Source: Promerops cafer | Taxonomy: Eukaryota > Chordata > Aves > Passeriformes > Nectariniidae | Direction of reading: 5' to 3' | DNA: 64,000 bases | Assembly (NCBI GenBank): GCA_013398275.1 | Contig: VZSE01013575.1 | Coordinates: forward strand, 39,182-103,181 | Shown: positions 47,301 to 56,400 of the stretch, piece by piece | Layout of the letters: every line of letters starts with the position of its first letter | Position numbering within the stretch: position 1 is the first letter of the stretch | Program-made: the position numbers and the translations under genes | The notes under the pieces: generated by a model | Databases searched by the model: none | Told to the model about the DNA's origin: nothing | Seen by the model: only the letters and a program-made list of their open reading frames with translations

Positions 47301-50300
47301 GGGCCGGCTTCATCCCCACTGCGGGGCCTCTGCAGCCTCTGCCCGAGCGCTGGGGCGGGGTGGCAATGGGGCCGGGTTGCTGGGCCCTGCGGCTCGTGCA
47401 GCCTGTGGTGCAGACAGATCCTCCTCTCCCGCCAGGCTGGAAGGCAGCACCTGCTCCTACGATGCCATCGAGGTGTACGACGGAGGGTCCCCTCAGGGCT
47501 GGCGCCTCGGCCTTGTTTGCAGGAACGACCATAGTGTCTTCAACTCATCCGGGAACCAGCTCACTGTCCTGTTCCGCAGCGATGGCAGCGTCACCAGGAG
47601 AGGCTTCCACGCCTACTACTCATCATTTCTTGCCTTCAGTAGCACCGTGGGTAAGACTAGAGCTGTCCTTTACTCTTCACCAGGGCAGAAGCTCAAACTC
47701 AATCACAAAGAGCTTCTGGCAGCTCTCAACACCTTGTGGCCATCCAGACCCTCTGGCCCCACTTGCAGGCATCCTGGCTCAAGGGCATTTTTCAGGATAG
47801 TATGGCCATGAAGCTGCTGCCAGACACTGTGTCTTTGCCTGGTGGGCAGGAATGGGACTCTCTCCACCTCCCCCAGTGCTGCCACTGAGCTGTGATCAAT
47901 TTTCCTGGCCTATGCTGCAGGCAGAGGAGTTGCTCAGCCCTGGCACACTCATAGTTGCAGAGGCCCAAGGCTACTTCTTGTTTTTCCAAAATGAAGAGAG
48001 CTGATGTGCCCAGCCACAGTGCAGTGAACTCCTTTTGGCAGCTGAGGAACTGTGGAGCAGCAAGGCTGGCTGCTGCTCTCTGTCTGCAGTGCCAGGCTCC
48101 CTCTGAATGGCAGCAGCACCATCTGCTTGACCGTCCCCTCCTTCCAGTTTGGTGTCACCAGCAAACATGCTGGGGGTCCACTCTGTCCCACCCTGCTGAC
48201 CATTAACAAAGGAGGTCAAGGCCCTGCTGGTGGGAGCTGCTGTGTATGCAGAACAAGCTGCACCCTGGGCTGGTGGGTGGAGGGGGAAGCCTTGGAGGTG
48301 CAGCCACACAGGGATCTGCCACGTGTCCAGGTAGTGACTGTGGGTCTGGTGTTTCAGTGTGCCTTCAGTAGCCCTTCTGGGGAGGGGTGACCCTCAGAGG
48401 GCTGTTTCTCTTGGGCAAAATGCTGAGTGTTCACCTGTTGCTCTCTCCCTACAGCTCCCAGTACTTCCACTCAGTCAACACCCTCAGGTAGGTCTGGAGG
48501 ACTTGGGTAAGTTTATGAATTGGATATTTATCAGCATTCTTTTTTTGAAACAAAATTATTTGATTTTTTTTTTTTCCCTCTTCCCTTTGGTCATTAGCAA
48601 TTGTAATAGTGGGTTCCTCTTTCAAGGAACAGCTGATCTCCATAATTTCAGCCTCAAAAACTGTCCAGTTCTGTGGCAAATATTTGTGTCCTGCTAGTGC
48701 AGGCACTGCAGATCAGCATTATAAAATCTGTTCAGTGTGGTTAGCATCTCCTAACCTGCATTCAGATGTATATGTACCTAATGGAGAGGCCACTGGAGCT
48801 GATAGAAGTCACTATCTCTACGTTTTGACATAAACTTCACACAGACATACTCCGAACACAACCCTAAAGGTGAATACGTATCTTTTTCTTCTTGTATTTT
48901 TCTCTGCAGAAGATTATTCTTGTGGTGGCTTGCTCTCTTCTTCATCTGGTACCTTACAGAGCCCATTTTACCCCAGAAATTATCCAAACAATGCCAACTG
49001 TGTGTGGGAAATACAAGTAAAGAGCAACTTCCGTGTCACACTAGTATTTACAGACATTCAGTAAGTAAGAATTTATTACTTGGGAAGGTGAACGTATGGG
49101 GCTGACAACTTAGACTTACTAAGAAAAAGCCTACTTGATTTCAAGGATCTTTATCAAAGCTTTTAGTACATCTGGGGAGGAAAAATGTCATCATTTTTGC
49201 TTATTTAGTCAAAAACATGGCTGGTATCTACTGAGAAATTGGAGGCTGTAGTTTCTGTTCCAAAGATTTGACAGTCATATAAATCAAATGTATTCTTCTG
49301 CTATAAAGAGTTCCTCTGACTAAAAAAACAAACCAACAAGCAAACCAAACCCAAAGAACATAAAAACGAAGCATTAAAATAAATAGTTATGTTGCTTCCC
49401 AGGATGGAAGGTGGCAGATGCCTCTCTGACTACGTGGAAATCTATGATGGGCCCTTGCACACCTCTCCCCTCCTTGGGAAGATTTGTTCTGGTTATTACC
49501 GCACGTACACATCATCCTCAAACCTGCTGAGCGTCCGCTTCCACAGTAACTCCCGACACGCATACAGAGGCTTTCAGGCCAACTACCATTCCACTCCAGC
49601 TGATGACAGCACCAGTAAGTTCATCTTTAAAGCAGAAATGTGCTTTTCTGTTATTTTCTAATTCACCGATTGTTAATCTTCTTAATGTTTTAAATTAGAT
49701 CTGTAGCGTTTTCATGGAGATTCAAGTCCATGGTTTGGATTCTGAACTCCTTCTTCAGTATCAGCCACTCCTCTAAAAGATAGTGTTTATTTAATCCACT
49801 GCTTACAACCTTTTTTGGTCACTTCACTGAGCTTGTAACATATTTTCTTTGCCATCTACTAGCGCTGCTGTGTTTGCCAGACTACATGCACGTGGTTGTG
49901 AGCAGATACTTCCTTCAGTCCCACGGCTACTCTGCTTGGAACCTCACCCTGAACGACCCCTTTTGCACACCCAACATTACATCAAATCATGTGGCATTCG
50001 ACATTCCGTACACTCACTGTGGCACTGTCAGAGAGGTGGGACTGAACGTTTCAACAAAGTGGGCAAATAATGGGAGAATATAAAAAGTCAAACAGAAGAA
50101 TTTGCTTTGAAAACCAGCACAAATTGAAAGCTACCTGGGATCTGCAGGGACTGGAAGTGTCCTGGTGATTATGGGTTGTCTCCCTCTCTCCTGAAGGATA
50201 AGGTTTATTTGCACTTGCCTTTCCTGCCTCTGCTAACAGACCATTCCCTTAGAGCCCGTTATCCATCTCCAAAGGAATAAGCTGTGGAAGGATACAAATA

Positions 50301-51348
50301 CTTGGCATTTTTAAGGTCCCAGGTTGAGTGTGATACTTACAAAGGTTTCAAAGCTTTCACTAAATATGACTAATAATGTTGTACCCAGATTTCAGCTTAA
50401 ATAATGTGCTGGACCTGAACCTTCATGTGCTTAATGTTGTACAGGTTGTATTTAATTCTGTTATGTCTGCATTTATTGTGAGTAGTTTTCTAGCCAAAAT
50501 TGTGGGCACTGAAGATCACATGAAGATTACAAATTTTTATCTTGGGAACAGAAATTACTAGATTCAGACTTTTCCAGAAATTACTAGATTCAGACTTTCT
50601 GGGAAATAATGTTTTTACAGTGCACTGCTGTAAGGATACAGCAAAGTTTAGAATGTATAGTAGGGTACCTGACTGTATGAATTAATGTTGCATTTTATTT
50701 TATGTGCCAAACAGGGAAACAACAACACAATCAGCTATTCCAACACTATTAGAGGGTCCTCTTCTGGTACATTAATCACAAGAAATAGAAATCTTCTCTT
50801 GCATGTCAACTGCAAGATGCTCCAGAACACGTGGGCACAAACGATGTATGTCGCGGACGACAATTTTGAAGTCAATGAAACTCAATATGAGAGATACGAT
50901 GTGAACCTCACATTTTATGACTCTTCAAGCTTCTCACGGCCAGTGTATGACTCACCCTACTATGTCAGCATCAACCAGAATTTGTTCCTGGAAGCTTCCC
51001 TGCACAGCTCTGATCCATTGCTGGAGTTATTTCTGGACACCTGTGTGGCATCTCCCACTCGCCACAATTTTACAACAGGATCATATGCTATAATCAAGAA
51101 TGGGTGAGTTCTTATGTATTACAATTACAGATACAACTGCCTTTGAACTCCTGTATCTCTTGTTAATTTTTTTTTTAATTTAATGGAATAGTGTGAATAT
51201 AGCACACATTAATGACAGCTTCTAAATAATTAATGGACAAGGGCATTCAGGGCTGACTGGGAAAAAGGGGATTGACCCAAAATATAAGACACACACACAC
51301 CACAGCTTAAAATAACAAGTAGACTAAATGGCTATCGGAAGTTCATGA

Positions 51349-51399
<51 letters not shown>

Positions 51400-51980
51400 A
51401 TTGCTACTACTATTACTATTATTATTTAAAAGGCAATAGCAACATACCTCAGGTAAGGCTAATTTACCTTCACAGAACCATACAAACACCAGGTATCAGA
51501 CACACAACAGGCTGAGGAAACGCAGATGTGGTTCAATTCTGCCAAAGAAAGGCATTTTGGTTTTCCCACTTGCAGCTTTCCGAACCGTTTCCATTATGTT
51601 TAAAAATCACTTCTCGTGTCGTGTGTTTTATTGCGTGTAAATGGCTGCCTGCAGTGTGTATTCATGAGAGGGGTTTTTTTGTGTTTCTTTTTAGGTGTGT
51701 CAAAGATCCTAGCTATGCTACGTATTACTCACCCCACAGACACAGCCTCCGGTTTAAATTCAATGCCTTCCAGTTCATCCGGAGCAACCCAGAGGTTTAC
51801 CTGCAGTGTGAGCTGGTGGTGTGCAGGGCCTTTGACTATTCTTCCAGATGCCACCAAGGCTGTGTTCAAAGGTCCAAGAGAGAGGCAAGCTCTGACCTAG
51901 AAAGTGTGATTGTTATTGCTGGCCCAATACAGCTTTGGGAACTTGGTTCTGAGATTGGGAATGAACATGGATCTGAATAA
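41330..51980 (+). CDS. DMBT1: DMBT1-like secreted protein (SRCR-CUB-CUB-ZP), complete
   Basis: Fourteen exons join in phase to 704 codons plus TAA: 41330-41393, 44639-44677, 45031-45048, 45273-45575, 45936-45965, 46346-46393, 47115-47268, 47436-47650, 48455-48487, 48910-49060, 49403-49614, 49863-50035, 50715-51103, 51695-51980. Order of parts: signal peptide (1-21), Thr/Pro-rich linker (22-40), one SRCR domain (41-141), Thr/Ser linkers (142-167), CUB1 (168-290), linker (291-301), CUB2 (302-422), ZP domain (423-about 680) and a tail with a furin-type site. SRCR plus CUB plus ZP is the signature of DMBT1/hensin/ebnerin, secreted mucosal scavenger and epithelial matrix proteins. The position next to HTRA1 on the same strand fits human synteny. 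Human DMBT1 has many SRCR repeats; this model has one. Which of the two copies here is the true orthologue is open, so the symbol is provisional. Confidence 0.85.
42897..42926 (+). pseudogene. Decayed linker mini-exon with lost splice donor
   Basis: After a strong acceptor (long T tract, tttcttgcag) lie 30 bases in phase 1 reading SPTKMPLIT, the same length and style as the intact linker exon at 45936-45965 (SGITVPPTT). In that exon the boundary is acaacag|gtaac; here it is ataacag|ataac, so the donor GT has become AT. The next GT (42938) would shift the frame. The exon is therefore left out of the protein model, and the rest of the gene reads through in phase without it. Confidence 0.65.
42942..42965. 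repeat. 24-bp perfect AT palindrome
   Basis: A run of A5, alternating AT and T5 with flanking bases reads identically on both strands over 24 bases. It lies 16 bases after the broken donor of the decayed mini-exon. Confidence 0.7.
43928..44288 (-). mobile_element. CR1 LINE 3'-end fragment
   Basis: Reverse CR1: gagaatcaaagaactgttcc (octamer end), aaaaagacctttaagatcat, tgccctgggcagcctggtc and ggctgcagcctcctttcagt, ending near ccagttcccttgagtggatc. The minus open frame at 44249-44455 starts in this repeat's left end and is discarded. Confidence 0.85.
44639..44677 (+). CDS. DMBT1: DMBT1-like gene 1, linker exon
   Basis: 39 bp, acceptor cttctccag, donor ACTA|gtaagt, phase 1 in and out. It encodes ETRGPPITADPTT, a Pro/Thr-rich spacer directly after the signal peptide, probably O-glycosylated. 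Confidence 0.75.
45031..45048 (+). CDS. DMBT1: DMBT1-like gene 1, 18-bp micro-exon
   Basis: Acceptor cctccacag, donor GAGG|gtgagt, phase 1 in and out, encoding IPVIAE. It is very short but has two good splice sites and matching phase. Skipping it would not change the frame, so alternative inclusion is plausible. Confidence 0.65.
45273..45575 (+). CDS. DMBT1: DMBT1-like gene 1, SRCR domain exon
   Basis: 303 bp, phase 1 in and out, donor CTCAG|gtggg. The start at 45273 (acceptor tgtctctcaaag) was chosen because it alone gives the required phase just before LKLRVSGG. The sequence has the SRCR landmarks GAWEKVCGYQWDMQDAEVVC, RQLGCGSPL and EVNCAGYENYVWQCP, ending DASVVCS. Eight cysteines make it a group B SRCR domain in a single exon, as in DMBT1. 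SRCR domains bind sulphated or phosphorylated ligands and microbes in this family. The acceptor is modest, so the first few residues are the least certain part. The 190-codon minus frame here is an antisense shadow. Confidence 0.88.
45936..45965 (+). CDS. DMBT1: DMBT1-like gene 1, linker exon after SRCR
   Basis: 30 bp, acceptor ctccttccag, donor ACAG|gtaacc, phase 1 in and out, encoding DSGITVPPTT. It matches the decayed exon at 42897 in length and pattern. Confidence 0.8.
46346..46393 (+). CDS. DMBT1: DMBT1-like gene 1, linker exon
   Basis: 48 bp, acceptor ctccctgcag, donor ACAG|gtatgt, phase 1 in and out, encoding VPAVSRLMVSRSWTTT. The intron just upstream resembles those before 46797 and 48455, so these exons look like duplicated units. 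Confidence 0.7.
46446..46780 (-). mobile_element. CR1 LINE 3'-end fragment
   Basis: Reverse CR1 starting cagagaatcacaggatgatg, then ggttggaagggatctctgga, a ccccctggctaaaagtagga segment and tcccctcactgggctccatt. It sits between two linker exon copies of the first DMBT1-like gene. The 217-codon frame at 46182-46835 runs through it and is not a gene. Confidence 0.85.
46797..46845 (+). pseudogene. Decayed linker exon copy
   Basis: After acceptor gtccctgcag the reading APGTSSSTSPLSLTT resembles the intact linker exon at 48455 (APSTSTQSTPS). The only GT at its end (CTTAG|gtcaag) leaves the wrong phase for the CUB exon that follows. A 6-base version using CACCAG|gtacct would keep phase but has a weak donor. 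It is treated as inactive and left out of the model. Confidence 0.5.
47115..47268 (+). CDS. DMBT1: DMBT1-like gene 1, CUB1 first-half exon
   Basis: 154 bp, acceptor tttcctcag, donor GTGGA|gtgagg. It encodes CGGLLHGLSGTIQSPGYPNS, then CVWRIR and IQLQFTDVE: the N-terminal half of a CUB domain with its first two cysteines. Nearly every codon ends in G or C, unlike the CUB2 exons. It ends in phase 2, which the second-half exon completes. Confidence 0.88.
47436..47650 (+). CDS. DMBT1: DMBT1-like gene 1, CUB1 second-half exon
   Basis: 215 bp, acceptor tcccgccag, donor GTGG|gtaaga. It encodes LEGSTCSYDAIEVYDGG, LVCRNDHSVFNSSGNQLTVL and the terminal RRGFHAYYSSF of a CUB domain. The same split inside CUB occurs in CUB2. 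The 279-codon frame at 46972-47811 joins intron to exon and is not the real protein. Confidence 0.88.
48080..48240 (-). mobile_element. CR1 LINE fragment (internal 3' region, probable)
   Basis: The stretch gtttggtgtcaccagcaaac, atgctgggggtccactctgt and cccaccctgctgaccattaa resembles the part of CR1 (reverse strand) about 0.4 kb from its 3' end. Only this part is clear; the ends are estimates. Confidence 0.6.
48455..48487 (+). CDS. DMBT1: DMBT1-like gene 1, linker exon between CUB domains
   Basis: 33 bp, acceptor ctccctacag, donor CTCAG|gtaggt, phase 1 in and out, encoding APSTSTQSTPS. A Ser/Thr-rich spacer, probably O-glycosylated. Confidence 0.8.
48910..49060 (+). CDS. DMBT1: DMBT1-like gene 1, CUB2 first-half exon
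   Basis: 151 bp, acceptor tctctgcag, donor ATTCA|gtaagt. It encodes EDYSCGGLLSSSSGTLQSPF, YPRNYPNNANCVWEIQV and VTLVFTDI. It is closer to the CUB domains of mammalian DMBT1 than CUB1 is, and uses far more A/T-ending codons. Confidence 0.88.
49403..49614 (+). CDS. DMBT1: DMBT1-like gene 1, CUB2 second-half exon
   Basis: 212 bp, acceptor gcttcccag, donor ACCA|gtaagt. It encodes MEGGRCLSDYVEIYDGP, LGKICSGYYRTYTSSSNLLS and the closing AYRGFQANY. Phase 2 in and phase 1 out, the same as CUB1. Confidence 0.88.
49863..50035 (+). CDS. DMBT1: DMBT1-like gene 1, ZP domain exon 1 (ZP-N)
   Basis: 173 bp, acceptor catctactag, donor GAGAG|gtggga, leaving in phase 0. It encodes LCLPDYMHVVVSRYFLQSHG, WNLTLNDPFCTPN and FDIPYTHCGTVRE, the conserved start of a ZP-N module with its cysteines and two N-glycosylation sequons. 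Confidence 0.9.
50549..50600 (+). repeat. 26-bp direct tandem duplication
   Basis: Two nearly identical adjacent copies of a unit beginning cagaaattactagattcaga, period 26 bases, in the intron between the first two ZP exons. The near-identity suggests a recent event. Confidence 0.85.
50715..51103 (+). CDS. DMBT1: DMBT1-like gene 1, ZP domain exon 2
   Basis: 389 bp, acceptor gccaaacag, donor AATGG|gtgagt. It covers the end of ZP-N, the linker and the start of ZP-C: NNNTISYSNTIRG, LLLHVNCKM, YDVNLTFYDSSSF and LELFLDTCVASPT. Four of the six sequons in the ZP region are here. ZP modules polymerise in the matrix, consistent with the hensin role of DMBT1. Confidence 0.92.
51351..51398 (+). repeat. 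(GAT)16 microsatellite
   Basis: Sixteen uninterrupted GAT units in the last intron of the first DMBT1-like gene, followed by an impure TAY/TAT tract to about 51427. Uninterrupted repeats of this length are usually polymorphic. Confidence 0.95.
51695..51980 (+). CDS. DMBT1: DMBT1-like gene 1, ZP domain exon 3, furin site and stop
   Basis: Acceptor tctttttag, stop TAA at 51978-51980. It encodes GCVKDPSYATYY, the FKFNAFQF strand, VYLQCELVVCRAFDYSSRC and the cysteine-rich end, then RSKR followed by E, a typical ZP furin cleavage site. A hydrophobic patch (VIVIAGPIQLW) follows, as in the propeptide of ZP proteins. No transmembrane segment or GPI-type tail follows, so the protein should be secreted. 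Confidence 0.92.
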
Positions 51981-51981
51981 A
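51976..51981 (+). promoter_or_regulatory. AATAAA overlapping the DMBT1-like gene 1 stop
   Basis: The hexamer spans the last coding codon and the TAA. Its use would leave an almost absent 3' UTR, so the next signal at 52065 is the more likely functional one. Confidence 0.4.
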
Positions 51982-52064
51982 ATTGTCTCCTTTGACAGAC
52001 AGCATCTTTAAATGCCAGTTGAATTCTGGAAGAAACTATGCTGCTAGATTGCCAGAAACTCTAG

Positions 52065-52070
52065 AATAAA
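52065..52070 (+). promoter_or_regulatory. DMBT1: Polyadenylation signal of DMBT1-like gene 1
   Basis: AATAAA 85 bases after the stop codon, giving a short 3' UTR ending near 52090. Inferred from position and sequence only. Confidence 0.65.
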
Positions 52071-52504
52071 TATTAGGAATGTGCTTACTGACTCATGCCT
52101 GTTAATCCCACTTCACATCAGTCATCCCCATCTAACAAAAATGCTACCTCAGTAGTTCTATGGGGAGTGAAATTTGTGATCTCTAAGCTTCTTGTTTGTT
52201 GTCTGATTACTTAATGGTAAAACTGAAGTGTTGAAATTGCAGTTTAGGTTCTAAACAAGTTCTATTAATATACACCTGAGTCTGGATGTATTAGAATGCA
52301 AGAAATCTGTTAATCTATAATAATATTTTCCAGCATTTTTTATATTTTGGACATAACATGATGAGGGATAAAGCATAACCAGGTCTTTTCGTCTCTCCCA
52401 GAGCTGAATTCATTTGTCATCTAGGAAAACATGAATTCAGCTGCTATTCCATCTGATGTTTCCTATGCATAGTTTAATTTTTTGCTGTCAGCCCCTGGCA
52501 GTCC

Positions 52505-52845
52505 ATTAAATCACTGAATATCCTGAGTTGGAAGGGATCCACAGGGATCACTGAGGCCAGCACCTGTCCCTGCCCAGACACCCCAACAATCCCCCCCTGG
52601 CAGCGCTGTCCAAACGCTCCTGGAGCTCTGGCAGCCTCGGGGCTGTGCTCATTCCCTGGGGAGCCTGGGCAGTGCCCAGCACCTCTGGGGAAGAACCTTC
52701 CCCTGATATCCAACCGAAACCTCCGTGACACAACTTCAGGCCATGCCCTTGAGTCCTGTCACTGGCCACCAGATGTTGGTGCTGTCCCTCATGTCCCCTC
52801 GCAAGGAAGCTCCAGACCATAATGAGGTCTCCCCTCAGTCACTGT
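52505..52845 (-). mobile_element. CR1 LINE 3'-end fragment
   Basis: Reverse CR1: aaatcactgaatatcctgag, ttggaagggatccacaggga, then accttcccctgatatccaac and gccatgcccttgagtcctgt, near the end gaggtctcccctcagtcact. The minus frames here are repeat-derived. Confidence 0.9.
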
Positions 52846-53284
52846 TTTCACTCTGGATGGGTTTCTCTTGAAGCAGAAAATGAAGAAAGTAATTCCATAC
52901 CAGATTATGTAAACCTTGCTGAACACCTGGTCACATTGTCTGAGTAATTTGGTGGATTGAGCAATTTCCTTGCACTGAGTAATTTCACAGATGATTCAAG
53001 ATTAAAATCCAGGCCTGACTGGCTTTCCCTGGTGAAGGCTCAGTCCATGAAAAGAGGTGGGCTGGACATAACAGCTCAACATTGAAGGAAGCCAAAAGAC
53101 CAGGGAAAGTTTAACAACCCTCAAATTTATTGCCACCCTGTAATATTAGGCTCCCTTATTTAACCATAGCACATGAACCATAAATTCCCTCTTCTCAAGA
53201 TGGATATCTTGATTGTGCCAGTGAAACATACAGCCAGATCTGCTGTGAGATCAGCACAGCATAACACCCATGTCTGTAATACCT

Positions 53285-53480
53285 TATGTCTGCCATCCTC
53301 AGTGCCATCATGTGGCAGGTACAGGGACCCAGCACTGCTCTGGCACCTCAAATCCTGGGTTCAGTTTTGGGCCCCTCACCACAAAATGTCATTGAGGTGC
53401 TGGAGCATGTCCAGGGAAGGGCAAAGGAGCTGGAGAAGGTTCTGGATCACATGTTTCATAAGGAGTGGGAGCTGGAAATG
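53285..53480 (+). mobile_element. CR1 LINE fragment
   Basis: + strand CR1: tcaaatcctgggttcagttt, tgggcccctcaccacaaaat, then attgaggtgctggagcatgt followed by ccagggaagggcaaaggagc. The overlapping open frames come from this repeat. Confidence 0.8.
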
Positions 53481-56400
53481 TGTTCAAAACTTCCCAAGGG
53501 GAAAAAACCTTAGACTTCAATGCCTTTCACTTACTGTGTGCCACTGTGATAAAGTAATTGCACCATGGCTGGAGGAAATTTTTCAGTGGAAGGCTCCTGA
53601 AGGGGAAGAGGGCTGGAAGATAGCATGGACTGAGGATTGAACTGGATGGAAGTTTAAGGACACACAAGGGTTTAATATTTGTGACTTAAGTCAGTGGAGT
53701 AGCTAATGGTTTCTGATGACTTTCTGTTGTCATGCAACAACCTACAAAATTGCAGCAAAACCCCATATCTCTTTATAATTTCCCCCTCTATTAAATGCTG
53801 GTGAATGAATAGAAAATATATCAATGTACCCAAAGAGGTATGTGCACTGTCATATTTGCATTAAGGTCTGAAGTTCTCCTCACCATTCTTTGGCTATGTA
53901 TAATAAGTCTTCTCCAGCTCTATATAAAATCTCAAGTTTAGGGCCAATGGTGTAGTCATTATAGTGGTCTTAGTAAATGCAAATGATGATTATTAATAAA
54001 TCACATCTACTCTCACATTTTCTGTTGGTAACCATGCTTCTCTGAAGTGCTCCACCTACTCTTATTTGAAAAGGCTTGTACTAGCATTTATTTCTCTTTC
54101 AAGGCTGCTGGTCACTTCAGTAAAAGCCCAGGTTATTATTATTCTTGGCTCAAGTTCTTGGTTCAAAACTCCACCAATCTTGCTACACTGTAGAGTGGCA
54201 GCTACGAAGAGAACAATGGAATAAGTCAATAGCTATTGTCTTTTTCTTTTTGAAGGGATGACTCACCCATCCTTATGACAGGACAGAGTAGATTCATTGT
54301 GTTCTTGTATTCATGTGGACCAGGGAACACCAAAGCCAGAGCTGCAGCACAGTGAAATCTTCAAGAAAAGCATATAAGTCAGGGATGAGGATAAGATATA
54401 GCAAGAGATGAGATGTATGAAATTCTAGCTTGCAAACACAATGCAGAATCTTTTCAGGGTACTTTGAACATTTCTATGGATCTGAGCTGTTCTGGGATCA
54501 TATTTGTTGAGCTTAAAGTCAGTCTAATACATCTGAATATCAATGAAAGCCATAAAAATCTATTTTATATCCTCTCATTTTAAGATGTTTCCACCACCTT
54601 TTCCCCTTTTATTCTTTCCATTATATTTAGATAAATAGAGACATACAAAATTCGTCTTCTGTAACAAAGAGAAGTTTGCTGAAGTGCCTGCCTTAGGCAT
54701 GCAAGTTTTTCCAGCTTGTTCCAGTTACTGCAGCCAGTGCCTACCCATGAATTATGGTGCAGCCAACTTCTAGGCTCTGTTCTTTGCATGAATTCTTCGT
54801 TTTTTATGTAACAGCAAACACAGCGTGGAGCCCCTCGGGCAGACCTCATCTCTGTCTTGGAATGGTAAAGAACAAAACCTGTTGCTTGGCATGGCATAGC
54901 ATGGCCATGCCCTGGTTGTGCCAGGCTCTGCACTGTGCAGGAGGGTGTGGCACAGCCTGGCTTGGTTTTTGGGAGTTTTCCAGTGTGGGGGCTGAGGTAT
55001 GTTTGCCCTCAATATGCACCATCCTTGTGGAATTTATAACCTGAGCGCTTCACTCGAGCAGTGAGTATTTCAGCAAATATCTTCAGGATGGATTTCAAGA
55101 AGTGTGTTGGAGGCCTGATCATGCAGAGGTTAAGGCAAACACTTAACTGCCCCAGTGGTTTACAAAGAATTTGGGAGACTAGTCGTAGTAGAAAAGTTAT
55201 GCACATAACTTATTTAAACATCTGCTAATTCAAATATTTTATTTTAATGGTTTCTCTTGGCTCACAGTTAAATGTCAATGCATATTTGCCATCATGCAAT
55301 ATTTAATACAGCAATATATGTGTAAAACTGGTTTCATTTACTGTGGCAAAATTAACTAACTTCTCTTCCATGTCTACAAATTGTTGTAGAATGCCTTGTA
55401 ATGTGGGGGGTAAGGTGAGATGTATTTACAGTTGTCATTGCCCACTCATCCAGTAAATACTGCTGCCTCACATGATCAGATGTAGAGCATCCCTCACACC
55501 ATAAAAAGCACAATGGCAGAAATTATTTGCTCAGTTAGCTGGGGAAAAAAGTAAAATGTGAAAGGAAATGGCACATACTACACTTTGTTTTCAATCTTGC
55601 TACCTGTGTGATTCAGAGAAAATAAAACATTCAGCTCAGAAAACTAGATGGTGTTGCACTGAGTACCAGACTGCAGATAGGAAGAAATTTCTTCTGTTCA
55701 CTGGTAATTTTTGCTTTGGTGCAGATTTTAATTATTAAGGCTGCACATTCCTAAGATAAACTGCCTGATGCTTTTAGATCTTTGATTAGTGCAAGGAAGA
55801 ATGCAAAAAGTATTAATAAGTTTAAAGATTTGTGATAGATACAAACAAAAATCTAGTTCTACTTTAAATGACAAATCAAGGCATACATTTTTTATACAAA
55901 AGGTATAAATTACTGGGGCCTTGATCAGAGAAAATACAAAACCAGTAAGCCTGGCTTTTTCATTATGGCTCTTTAGGGGTTTTTTTCTGGTTTTTGAGCT
56001 TTGAGAGAAAAAATTCCTAGAAGAAACAAAGCATGGAGCAGCATATATAGATATCTGCTGTCCAGGGAATTTCTGGGAAGACTTTAGACAAGCTGGGCTG
56101 AGTGGGGAAACTATCAAAACCACTCTCAGCTAGAAATGTAGACTTACATGTTTGGAAATGAAGACCTTTAGTGCAGTTGGCTTCTTTAGGATGAAGAACA
56201 TTACGTAAATTTGAAGTGGTTTTTCTTTCCCTTAGGACCACAAGTGTTTCTCTGCACATAGATAGACTTGAAACACAAATACTGAGAGACATGGTACCAC
56301 AGTCATATCACAAAAAGGCATTCTTACTGTATTAGCTTTTGCATGTCCTTAAACATTATACACACAGAAATTTAGTAACAATTTTTCTTTTAATCCACTA

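Noticed and set aside
46972..47811. 279-codon + frame taken as one protein
   Set aside because: It runs from intron through CUB1 exons and the intervening intron; splice sites and CUB motifs define two exons instead.
55728..56123. 131-codon minus-strand open frame in intergenic DNA
   Set aside because: No domain and no supporting signals.
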